64,000 bases of DNA, from positions 310,001 through 374,000 of the forward strand of contig OZ038451.1 of the NCBI GenBank assembly GCA_964036195.1. Reading direction: 5' to 3'. Of the stretch, positions 20,724 to 30,397 are shown piece after piece. Origin of the DNA: Sphaerolaimus hirsutus. Its lineage: Eukaryota > Nematoda > Chromadorea > Monhysterida > Sphaerolaimidae. The notes under the pieces were generated by a model. The model saw nothing but the letters and a program-made list of their open reading frames with translations. It was not told where the DNA came from and searched no databases. Position 1 is the first letter of the stretch. Each line of letters starts with the position of its first letter. The position numbers were made by a program, and so were the translations under genes.

Positions 20724-23700
20724 TTAAAACCCCAACTTTTCACATAACACTAAACCGGAAGCTGCGATTAAGGCCTTTTCCTCAGAAGTCAAAGGCACTG
20801 ATGGTATTACTTTTTTCTTTGTTTGGGCTGATTTAATTTGTTTTCTTTTCTGAACAAGTCTCATTCTATTTTTCTTAGCCAGTGCCAGGCGAGTCTTTGT
20901 CATGGCCAGTTTTGAGTCAATGTCCATTTCGTTTTCTGTTGTGGTAGTTGTGTTTGAGGCTTCATACTGAATTGATTTCTCTCTCAACCCCATTTGTGCC
21001 AATTGTGCAGCAGTAAAGCTTGTTTCACTCGCATTTGACACTCCACTCATTTGAATTGTTGTGCTGTGTTCTTTTAATTTTGACTCCAACTCTTTTTGCA
21101 CCATGGAATGCACCAAAGCCAAAATGTCAAGAATTGCGCTTGTGTTTGATTCAGCAATTGTACTTTGGTGAACTGACAATCTATAAATTTATTTTTATAA
21201 TTTGAGAGAATGCTTGCATGCGCTTTTAATTTTATTGAATAATTGAAAATACAACAAACTTTTTTGGCGTGAATGGCACTGTGATGAAGCCACCGAAGTC
21301 AGCGTCTTCTACCACCGAATCCGGCAACTCCAAGACTGTAGTGAGAAACGGCCTCTAGAGTGGTTGATTTCCCGTTGTAGCCGAACGTCCACTTGTCGAC
21401 AGCCAAGTTGAGTTTATTTTGTGGTTGCGTGTTGAAAGGGGGTTTCAAGATTGTTTCAGGTACTTTATTTCGATCAGATACAGCTTGATACAAAAGCACA
21501 AAACCTAGCGAGCTTCCTAGTCGAAGTTTCTATCGCTGGCTTATTTTCTGGGTCGGGACTGGGTCATAAGACTGAAGTAAAAACTTCCAAAGTAGCTAAG
21601 ACACGGAAATCATGTATAAAAACATAGCTACAATAATTTCCTAAATTCAAATGCACAAATAAGACATAAATGCAATAATAAGACACATTTAGTCGAGACA
21701 GTTGGCTTATTTTACGCGTGCATACATTCAAATAACTATGGTAAAGAAATACCAGGTACCAATTGGGCTAATGGAAAAACTATTAATCTTGAGAGGCACA
21801 AAGTCGGCAAACTCGGCCGATTTACTTATTTGCTTCAATTTGTCAGAAAACATTGACGCACATTGGAACTAATATAATAGGGTTTGGAAACTGTAAATAG
21901 TAGTGCAAATGTTCCTAATGACGTAAATAGAACAAAGTATATTCAATACAATAATAATAATCACCTCCTGGAAACGCATACTTTATAATTGACAAATTGG
22001 GACTTATTTGAGGTAAATGGGTATATTAATTGAGCAGGGTTTATAACATATTTAATTTGAGCAGGGTATTTTACTATAAATGTCAAAGTAAATAATAAAC
22101 AGTGAGCAGGGTTTAATAATTATGCCTACGCGAAGGGCTTCGTACTGTAAATGCTAGTTGTACACAGGGCACTATTTCTCTATTAGGACGCTGGCCTAAG
22201 TAAGTATGTTGCACATAAATATTTTACAAGATTTGACTTTCCCAAATTGCAAGTAAACCATGTAAATGTATATATAATAATGATCAGAAAATTACGGCGA
22301 GTTGAATGAGCCTAATTTCATATTCATAAACCTAATAATAACTTATTTGACCTTTTAACCTAAATATTCCACATAAACATATCAAATAATCATAATACAC
22401 TTTCCTAATTGAATATTCGCCATGGATAAATAATATAGTGCAGGAGATATAATTTGTGTGGCAAATTAATATAGTGCATGAAATGTAAAATAGTGCAAAT
22501 AAGTAAATGGACAAATATAAGCCTAATTATCAATTCTCTGTATTTCTTTATCCATCCATTTTGCCACGGTCAGCACAGGCACTGCAAATCTTTCAGTGTT
22601 TTAAATTTTATTGAATAATTGAAAATACAACAAACTTTTTTGGCGTGAATGGCACTGCAAATCTTTCAGTGTTTATTTCGCTTTTCAGTTCTGACTCTAA
22701 ATTATTTCCATATTCGGGTCCAAACACACCGAAGTCGGGATTCATTTTTGAGGCTTGGAACTTTTCCCACTGAAAATAAAACACTTTTGTAAAATTTAAA
22801 TATATTTTGTTTTTTGTTTAAAATTTAAATATTTTTTATTTATTAATTGATTTTAAATTTGAACTCAAATTTGGTTCAAAGCTGATTTATAATTTAATTT
22901 AAAACTGATTAACTGATAATAAATCGAATTGAATTGAAAAAGGCTGAAAATGACCTCTTCATCATCGGGGTCACATTCTTTCAGTGGCTTTGAAAACGGT
23001 TTTTGATAAGGATGCCCTCTGCCTCTATTTCCCCAAAAATTTCTCCTCACCCCAAAACCGCGATTCATTTTAAACTGTCCCCGGGAACTGCCCTTATAAC
23101 CGAAGCCTCTGCCGCGATTGTCATGAAAATTTGCACCCAGGTTTTTGTTTTTGATTTGGTGACATAATTGAACTGGATGGTGTTCTTGATGTTGTGCCAG
23201 AATGTTTGCCAAACCTTGTGGTTGTTCAGATACTTTGTGTGTAGATTCTAAGTGGCGCACTTTTGGGATCTGTTCAAAAAATTTAAATTTACCGCTCAAA
23301 TTTCAAGATTTCTTTTTTATTCAATTTTATTCAAATTCACCTTAAATTGTGACCGAAACAAATTCTGAATGGTCACTTGTGCCTTCATGCCAGGTTCTGT
23401 ACCTGTTGCCGTCAACATGTCCATGTTCTGTGCTATTCCCACTAGATCAGCATTGGATGTCTAAAAAGTAAATATTTAAATTTACCATTTTTACCATTTA
23501 CCATTTTTACCATTTTACCATTTTTACCATTTTTCACCATTTAAAACAGAAAAATATTTGATTTTAATAATTCTTAAAATAATAAATTATAATAATCCCG
23601 TTTATTGAAATGAACTGACTTTTCCTGTTTTCTCAGAAGCATTGCAGCATTGAATTTTTCCTTCATCATCACAATTTTTGCAACACCAATGTTCATGTGA

Positions 23701-24173
23701 CACCAATGTTTCATTGACATTCAATTGTCGACCATTTCTGCCTTGAGCGGCATGTACTGGCCAAGAGTGCAATTCCTCAAACTGGAAATATTTAAAAGAA
23801 ATGTTTGAAAAATAAATATATTTATGCATATTGTTATATTTAATTTGTTCAAGAAATTTTAATGATTCAAATAAATTTTGATTCCATTCAAGTATTTTGC
23901 ATTCACCTGATCTAATTTCTCTTTCAAAATGGCAAATTCCCTTTTTATGATGTCACATTTATCATGTGTCAAGCTCAACTTCGCAAACTGATCTTTTGAG
24001 TTCAATAATTCTGTTGCCAAAACTTTATTTTGATCCTCCCTTTTGACAACTTCTGCACAAATCTCTTTCAGAAAAGGACCGCATCTCCTACACGTGTTGA
24101 CATGTTGTCGCACAGTGTAGCAAAAGCCGTTGAAAATTTGTTGTTCGAGTTGTTTATTTTGTTGTTGATCCAT
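20724..24173 (-). CDS. gene M: unrecognised six-exon gene, RG-rich, about 484 aa
   Basis: Exons on the minus strand: 24173-23907, 23781-23620, 23460-23341, 23269-22955, 22769-22636 and 21180-20724. All introns are GT-AG. The first four exons end in phase 0; exon 5 ends in phase 2 and rejoins exon 6 in frame. The start MDQQQNKQ is chosen over an ATG 21 bp upstream because of its composition; either is possible. Exon 1 is coiled-coil-like with Cys pairs (CRRCGPF), exon 2 has CCKNCDDEG and IQCC, exon 4 carries an RG-rich basic tract (NRGRGFGYKGSSRGQ, about residues 235-280) suggesting nucleic-acid binding, and exon 6 ends in a Lys/Arg-rich tract. I recognise no family. Intron 5 was enlarged by a duplication and a solo LTR (21280-22577). 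It is divergent from gene P. Confidence 0.68.
21280..22577 (-). repeat. BEL/Pao LTR2, solo LTR
   Basis: TGTGATGAAGCC to CAGCACA, 1298 bp, flanked on both sides by ggcac (21275-21279 and 22578-22582). No BEL interior sequence is adjacent, so it is a solo LTR left by LTR-LTR recombination after insertion into intron 5 of gene M. Its target lies next to a partial tandem duplication (ggcactgcaaatctttcag repeated at about 22578 and 22651). It resembles LTR3 more than LTR1/LTR4. Confidence 0.85.
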
Positions 24174-24467
24174 TTTTATTCTTTTTAGGATCAACTTTTT
24201 TTGTTTTGGCCCTACTTTTTATCCTTTTTTTGGATGAGTTTTATAGTAGTTTCATTGGGAACAGATTGTTTTTGACTTCCAGAGAAGTATGAAACGAAGT
24301 GAAGTGTATCCAAATAATATTTTTTTTTTAAAGAAAAAATTATTTCGAAGTAGTTGAATACGCGAATCAAAAATGGCGCATCAAATGTGGAACTGTGGGT
24401 TTAAATATTCTTTGAACTAATTTTTTATTGGGGCCAAAATGCTTACAAGTTATTAAATAAATTATAG
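24174..24467. promoter_or_regulatory. region between divergent genes M and P
   Basis: About 290 bp of AT-rich sequence separate the first exon of M from the first clear exon of P. It contains an ATG with a short open frame at 24373 (MAHQMWNCG) followed by a possible GT donor, which may be P's first exon, but the phase does not fit the next exon. Bidirectional promoter inferred only from layout. Confidence 0.35.
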
Positions 24468-25714
24468 GTCAGTCGCTAAAAGATATTTCGCGTCGCGAAG
24501 TTGAGAAACGCAAGCCCCATCCGCGTTGCAATGAATTTTGGACCGATGGCCAATATAGAACCACGCTGAAAATTTGGATGAAAAATGGCGTTAACATTGA
24601 TAAGATGGTTTTATCAGATGCATGTCGGCTGATTTTGACAAAGTTTGAAACGGCTCAGGTCTTTTGTTCTTTTACACTTTTTTTCAAAATGGCGCTTTTT
24701 TGGCACAAGTCCAATTAAACATTGAAGGTTGTTGGCTCTCAAATTTCCGGCAAAGTGGATGAAATTTATATCCGACTAGTGGATTTTTCCAAAGTGGACC
24801 ATTTTAATCGGGTTCAAATGGATAAAGACAATTTCAATGGGCCAGTTGCGTATAAAATCACTGAAGAAATGACCAAATGTCGCGTTCAGGTTTATTTTCT
24901 TAATTTAGAATTACATCTGATTATTTTGGGTAATTAGAACAAAATCTGAATTACAGACGTTTTTCCGGCTAAATGAATTGTGCAAATCGATTTCCTTGTA
25001 TGATGGGACAAAAGTGCCAATACGCACTTTATGGGTTGAATGTTGTGATGACAAGTGTTGTGACTCCGCTCAGTCAAAGGACATTTCGGACATGGACATG
25101 TTGAATTTGTATCCAAGTTAAAATTAGAATTGGTAAGCTTTAATTTATTTAATTTTCAATTGTTTAAAGAAAATCATAAACTCAGGTCACTATTGTGAAT
25201 AAATGTGCCAAAATTCCCACGAAAATTTTTGGTGAATTGTTGAAATTCTGCAGTTTCTAGCAGCAAAAAATTTCCATGTTGTCGTTTATTGGCTTTGAGA
25301 GGGAGAGTTTTATGCAGAATGTTGTGAGTGCTGATGTTGTCAGTTTAATTATATTATGCCATTTCGACGCAAATTTTTTTATTAAAATTTTAACATTTTC
25401 AGAACGTTGATTATAAAAGCCTGTTGAAAATGCTTTTGAATACCGGACGGATGCAGTTTTTGTCAGCAGAATGTGATTTTTTGAAGCAGGACTATTCTGG
25501 ATTTGAAATGTTTCAAATGCAAAACGGATATGAGCAAAAAAGTCATTTTCAACATGAAATAAACACTGTCGGAAATCATTGTGCCGGTGTGAATGAAGGT
25601 GAGCTTTATATGGCTCCTGTTTATGGTGATTTTGAGGCACCTGTCAAACTGGATTGGTTTAAAAGGTGCGAATTTAATCGCTTTTTGTCTATGCTGGATG
25701 AGTTTGACCAATAG
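24468..25714 (+). pseudogene. gene P: unrecognised multi-exon gene with frame damage
   Basis: Exons 24468-24658, 24728-24889, 24957-25132, 25186-25323 and 25403-25714 on the plus strand, joined at GT-AG borders in phase 0. Segments include REVEKRKPHPRCNEFW, VVGSQISGKVDEIYIRLVDF, TLWVECCDDKCC and a final exon ending SMLDEFDQ. The third exon needs a one-base frame change near 25100 and the fourth contains an in-frame TAG at 25258-25260, so the gene is decayed or my model of these exons is wrong. Cys pairs resemble a metal-binding knuckle. No family recognised. The 5' end is uncertain. Confidence 0.5.
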
Positions 25715-25973
25715 AAAATGGTTTGAATGTTTTTGTTGTTAGAGCGTATTTGATTTAATTGAAAAAGTTCCATTGTTGAAACAAAATTTGATTACTTTTA
25801 CTATTTGTATCAGTTAAATCAATGTTTTTATTTTAATTGAGATTTTGATTGTTATTTATGTTGTTTTGGAATTATAAATTTCAATTGGAAGTTTGAATAA
25901 AAGTTCCAAACGAGCAAAGTTCAAAACTGTTGATGAGTTTACTGTTGATGCACTTGAATCAGTGTCATCTAAT
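25715..25973. other. 3' region between gene P and the gypsy integrase
   Basis: AT-rich, no ORF. A gypsy 3' LTR would be expected next to the integrase end, but no copy of the sequence at 28700-28952 is present. Confidence 0.4.
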
Positions 25974-27107
25974 TCAATTTTTTTTAACTCTGCCTGATTT
26001 TGGGAGATATTTACAACTAAAAAAAGGACCGCTATATTTACTTTCTAATTTTGTTGCTGATATATTTTTAACCATTACTTTATCACCTTTTTTAATATCA
26101 TCGAGAATTTTAATTTTTCTTCTTGTATTGAACCAATTTGTATACTTATTTTTAGCTATTTCAGTATTTATTTGAGCAGTTCTCCACATTTTTCGTGGAT
26201 TTGACTGATTATAGATTGTAGAAGTCCAGTGATTTAGTCGTGGTAATCTGTTAAAAATCAGTAAAAAAGGGGGAAATTTTGTCAAAGTATTTACTGCCAT
26301 ATTATATTTCAAAGTTGCTAATGAAATATTTTCCACCCATGTATTTTTGTTTGACATTAGTCGCAGAATTCCACAAATAGATTGAATAGTTTGTTCAGCT
26401 ATTCCATTTGTTTGTGGATGATATGTTTGTCCAGTTATATGTTTAATTGAATGTTCTGTGCAAAATATTTTAAAATTCCCAGACAGAAATTCGGGAGCAT
26501 TGTCGGACACAATTTGATATGGAATACCATATATTGAAATAAAATGTTTTTTTAGCATTTTTATAATTGTAGTTGATTTTCTATTTGTTAATGGAACTGA
26601 TATGGCGTATCGTTTATGTGTTAATGCGCACACAATGATGAGAAGATATTGGAATTTCTGTGTTTTTGGCAATTCTGTTAAATCAATGTGAAGCGTATGG
26701 AATGGTTCATCTGGTGTTGGAGTTAACAGCAAAGGAACTTTTCCATGTTTATGAATTTTGAATTTATGGCAGTTTACACAGTGTTCACAATACTTTGTGA
26801 TATCTTTTCTCATTGTGGGCCATGCACCATATTGGGTCAGTAAAGCCAAAGTTTTTTCTACACCTCTATGTGAAGCATAGATACCTTCATGTGCTTGAGC
26901 CAGAAATGCTTGTTGTAAGTGAGATGGAATCCATTTTACAAAGATGTTTAAGTGAAATGGCGAAATAACATGAACAACATCATAAATAATGCATGCATTT
27001 TGAAACTGTTTATCATTTTTCATCTCAGTTTTATATTTCATAATTTCAGCATCTTTCTCCTGTTCTAATTCCCATGAAAAAGGAGAAGTTGTTAACTTCT
27101 TTTCCAC
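25974..27107 (-). pseudogene. Ty3/gypsy integrase (with RNase H remnant just upstream)
   Basis: A 377-codon frame with the H2C2 zinc-binding domain (HEGIYASHRGVEKT, then CEHCVNCHKF) and the catalytic core: HIDLTE, VSDNAPEF and a NGIAEQ block that supply the D, D and E residues. It ends with a chromo/GPY-like C-terminal part (KKGDKVMVKN). Just upstream on the minus strand (27305-27120) is the end of RNase H (ERWSMYLQN, then NKIADQLS followed by TGA), in another frame. Integrase would insert element cDNA into the host genome. Reverse transcriptase and protease are missing, so the element cannot be autonomous. Confidence 0.85.
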
Positions 27108-27266
27108 AGTAGATCGGCAAAATTTACTGTTTCTTGAGATAATCCAGGATTTGTATCAATGAGATCTGAAACTTCAGTTAAAAGTTTTTCATCTTCTGGA
27201 TCTTCAAAATCAATTGGGTTTCAACTTAATTGGTCTGCAATTTTATTCATGTTAGCTGGCCTGTGT

Positions 27267-28643
27267 TCAATTCGAGAAATTGTGTTTTGTAGGTACATTG
27301 ACCATCTTTCTAAAATGGATACATTTATACAGTTGAATCAAATAAGAGTTGAATCGAGTTTTATTGAATACCACTTTATTCTGATTATGTTGAGCAATTA
27401 CACTGTGTGTAGGCCTCAAACCTAATCTGGCCAATTCAAACAAATAGTTATCCAAGCATTGCGCCGCTTCCCTTGGTTCCAAAACCACACCATTTTCAAT
27501 ATCTTTCTGTAACTGAACCAAAACGTTTTGTTCAAACAGATCTCTTTTCACCCCCAAAACAAAACGGATCAAAACCATGAAATTCTGTTCTTCCTGACTC
27601 CTTTTTTTATATTCCACTGGTAATTTGCCAACTAGTCTCATGCAAAAAGTCATGCATGTTTCATTGTCATTTTGAAATTGCTTTTCCCACTGTGTGACCG
27701 TCAGACACTGAGTATGAGTTTTAAATGATTTTTCGAACTCCCTCAAAACAAATTTGAAATCATTTTTCTGCGCAATGGAAAAAGATTTGAACAAACTTTT
27801 AGATGATTTGATAAATTTGGCGATAAATATCATGAACCAAAATCGAGCGACTAAATGTTCCGGAACCATGAACAAATGCTGTTCCACCAATTCTTTCCAA
27901 TCTTTAAAATTGTCTGGACTTTCACCTGAAAAGGTAGGAATTGAAGTAATGACCACTTGCAGTGGCATCACACCTACACTTGAAGACACCGTTGACACTT
28001 GCACGGAATTCATTTCGCTTTGTACAGGAATTTCCACCTGATTATTTTCAACTACGCCGGGAGAATTCACCACATTGGGTTGCTCATTTTTCCGATCCAA
28101 AATGTCTAACCTATCCTTCAAATTTGCAACCTCATTATTCAACACAACTGTTGACAGTTGAACAGACTGTACTACAGTCAGTTGCATGTCTTCAATCAAA
28201 TTGATCAACTCCGAATATTTTTTATTCATTTTGTTTAACTGACCTGTAGTTACCGCTGTCGGATTTTCGAGTTGCACCAAATCGATTGGCGCCTGTGACG
28301 ACGATGGCAATAAATTTTGATTAATCGCCACATTTGGTTGAGCCAACCTCGAAACGTATGCCTGCGAATCGTTCAAACACGGTTCTTGTCGATGCAACGA
28401 TGAATTTGTGGCAGTTTCTGAACACAAATTTGTGCTTTGTGTATTATGCCCTGTGGCATTTGACACTACGTTTTCCGTCAACTGCGGTCTCTGAACCGCA
28501 TTTCTATTGGCAACGTAATTATGGCGCTCCGCCTGTTCTCGTTGCGCATTCGCATTAGCGAAAAATTCCATTGTTGTCAAACCATTTGACAAATTTGGAT
28601 TTGTAGCCCTTGTGGCTAAATGACATGGTGGAGAATTTGACAT
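27267..28643 (-). CDS. Ty3/gypsy Gag-like protein, C-terminus fused out of frame to RNase H remnant
   Basis: Starts MSNSPPCHL. The first 200 residues are Asn/Gln-rich and low complexity, then comes a coiled-coil-like stretch. From about residue 230 follows a retrotransposon Gag core (FSGESPDNFKDWKELVEQH, then WEKQFQNDNETCMTFCMRL). It runs open until a stop after HFRKMVNVPT, which is where the RNase H tail is read in another frame: an internal deletion removed the nucleocapsid end of gag, protease, reverse transcriptase and most of RNase H. Gag would form the particle. The frame is intact to the deletion point. Confidence 0.7.
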   Translation of the reverse strand: MSNSPPCHLATRATNPNLSNGLTTMEFFANANAQREQAERHNYVANRNAVQRPQLTENVVSNATGHNTQSTNLCSETATNSSLHRQEPCLNDSQAYVSRLAQPNVAINQNLLPSSSQAPIDLVQLENPTAVTTGQLNKMNKKYSELINLIEDMQLTVVQSVQLSTVVLNNEVANLKDRLDILDRKNEQPNVVNSPGVVENNQVEIPVQSEMNSVQVSTVSSSVGVMPLQVVITSIPTFSGESPDNFKDWKELVEQHLFMVPEHLVARFWFMIFIAKFIKSSKSLFKSFSIAQKNDFKFVLREFEKSFKTHTQCLTVTQWEKQFQNDNETCMTFCMRLVGKLPVEYKKRSQEEQNFMVLIRFVLGVKRDLFEQNVLVQLQKDIENGVVLEPREAAQCLDNYLFELARLGLRPTHSVIAQHNQNKVVFNKTRFNSYLIQLYKCIHFRKMVNVPTKHNFSN

Positions 28644-28952
28644 ATTGACACAAAAAGAGTGCAATATTTGGAAGTGTGTTTTCGCTCAGTAGCAGTGGAC
28701 CAGCCACGCCCAAGCTAAACAGACTCCAGCGAGAAGGTAGTACACACAGTTTATTCAGTGAGTCCCTCTCCACCAAAGCAAAGAAAGAAGTATATGCTCG
28801 TCCACCAAAGTGATATGAGTCTATAAATCTTTTTGTGCCTTTTAATCGGGAATCCTGTAAACTGCCTTAAGCCTTTAGCTTAAAACTTAAATAACAAAAC
28901 AATCAGAAGTGATCACATTGATCTAAATACACATTTAACATCATAAATCACA
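28644..28952 (-). repeat. putative gypsy 5' LTR and leader
   Basis: On the minus strand it begins TGTTGTGATTTATG at 28952 and has gaataaactgtgtgtac, a polyadenylation-like site, near 28757. After it, TGGTCCACTGC near 28693 could be the primer-binding site. No second copy of this LTR is in the window. Confidence 0.4.
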
Positions 28953-28954
28953 AC

Positions 28955-29755
28955 AAAATACTTCGCTGTAAGCTTTGCCGGCTTCTCTCAGCATTGCTGA
29001 CTCTGACACACCTGTCAGCATCAACATCATGCACAGCATTCCAATCACCAGACTGCTGGTGGTTGCTGTGGCTTTCCCTGTTGCACTCCTCAGAACTTTA
29101 TCTGATGCTGAGTTCCTCTGAACAGGGTTTGGAGCAGGGTCTCTATTTGAGTTCTGATTTCTGACATGTTTCTGGACAATTGCTGGGTCCAGTAAATCCA
29201 CTTTGACTGTCACTGCTGTCTCTGGGATATCCATTGTCTTTGAATTGATTTCCAGTGGATACAATTGATTGAGTGGTCTGCTGACCACATTTCTGTTGGC
29301 AGTTCTGACTTTTGCTGAGCGAATCTGTCCATCTTTGCTGAGCTCTAACTGCTTGATGCGACCCATTTTCCATGCACCTCTAGGCATGTTCTCTTCGTAA
29401 ATTAGCACAACTTCATCCACTTTGGGTTCTTGAGCTGCTGTCAATCTGCCATGTTTGTGTGTCACCTGAGTCCTTTCCCTCAAGCTCAGGATATACTCTT
29501 GATGCCACAAGTCCCAGAACTTATCCAAAGTTTGCTGGGTTGTCTCCCAATATTTCTGCAGTTTCGCTGCATTATCCACTCTGGGCATGAATTCTTCATC
29601 TTTATCTGCATCAAACTGTGGTGCTCCAATCTGACCTTCCCCTGTCAGGAAGTCCTTTGGTGTCAACACTCTAAGACTCTTTACATCACCATATATGTAA
29701 GAGATTGGCCTGCTGTTGATCACTGCCTCAACTTCTGGCAGAAGCATCAACAATT
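28955..29755 (-). pseudogene. copy A: integrase C-terminal (DUF5641-type) region and env signal segment
   Basis: Reads through the DUF5641-type domain (KYWETTQQTLDKFWDLWHQE, PRGAWKMGRI, NQLYPLEIN) and then a Ser/Thr-rich linker and the hydrophobic segment SSLVIGMLCMMLMLTG in the same frame. This shows that pol and env were joined in one ORF in the ancestor. It keeps the undisturbed QFDADKDEEF sequence that in copy B is altered by a 20-bp expansion. Cut at 28954 by the 8.4-kb block and at 29756 by a MITE. Confidence 0.85.
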
Positions 29756-30397
29756 GAGGCGTCTAATTCTAAAAGTCGACAAGTCCACAAAATGTGATTT
29801 CGAGTAAATCGCATTTTAAGTTTCCGAGCCAATTCCAGGCCCGTGGTGCGTGTCCAATTTGGCTCTCTCATGCTTTTCATAAAGTTCCATATGTTGACAA
29901 TAAAGTGTCAAATTTTCAGCCCCTAATCTCAACGTATATGTGAAAAATGGGGTGTCCATAAAATTCCATTCGGTCAGAGCAAAACTGTTTTTGGGAGGGA
30001 AATGGACTTGTCGCCTTCTTGCACGCGAGAACAGTTTTGTTCATGGGAAAATATGGGCTGCCTTATGGGAAAAGTATGCACTTGTCGCCTTTTAGAAATC
30101 GGTGCCCATAGTGGACTTATCACATCTCTTGCGTTTTTTTCCCATCAAAAAAAGAATCGGAGGATGGACTTGTCGCCTTTTAGCCCAAAACTAAGTGGAC
30201 TTGACGACTTCTTGCCCAAAATTTTTGCATTTTTCCCCAAAAATGTCGAATTTGGCACTTTGCCATATGGGCATGTGAGGTCAAAAAATTTATGGAAAAT
30301 GATGAAAAATGTGCAGAAGTAGCCCCAGATGACGTTTCCGGGCCTAACTCAAAATTTTGATATTTTGGACTTGTCGACTTTTAGAATTGGACGCCTC
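29756..30397. mobile_element. 642-bp MITE (GAGGCGTCTAATTCTAAAAG ends) in copy A integrase
   Basis: GAGGCGTCTAATTCTAAAAG is mirrored by CTTTTAGAATTGGACGCCTC. AATT stands on both sides (29752-29755 and 30398-30401), although because AATT is palindromic the duplication cannot be separated from the inverted repeat. Copies of ggacttgtcgcctttt occur inside. No ORF of note. Confidence 0.7.

Larger units (their letters stand above)
20587..28954. mobile_element. 8.4-kb block inserted in BEL/Pao copy A
   Basis: Copy A sequence stops at cagaac (20586) and resumes at aaaatacttcgctg (about 28955), with roughly 11 bp of the BEL/Pao sequence lost compared with copy B at 41850-41866. The block carries gene M (minus), gene P (plus), a Ty3/gypsy remnant (minus) and a solo BEL LTR. 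The right end (minus-strand TGTTGTGATTTATG) looks like the start of a gypsy LTR. The left end shows atgatgtaaagtgtaag and no LTR, so one side may be deleted. Whether M and P arrived with the gypsy element is unresolved. Confidence 0.6.

Noticed and set aside
24373-24400. MAHQMWNCG as the first exon of gene P
   Set aside because: The only nearby GT donor leaves a phase that does not join the next exon in frame, so it was not included in the model.
20587-28954. Terminal inverted repeat ATGATGTAAAGTG / ATGATGTTAAATG bounding the whole 8.4-kb block
   Set aside because: The match is short, AT-rich and offset by about ten bases from the right boundary; the right boundary is better explained as a gypsy LTR start.
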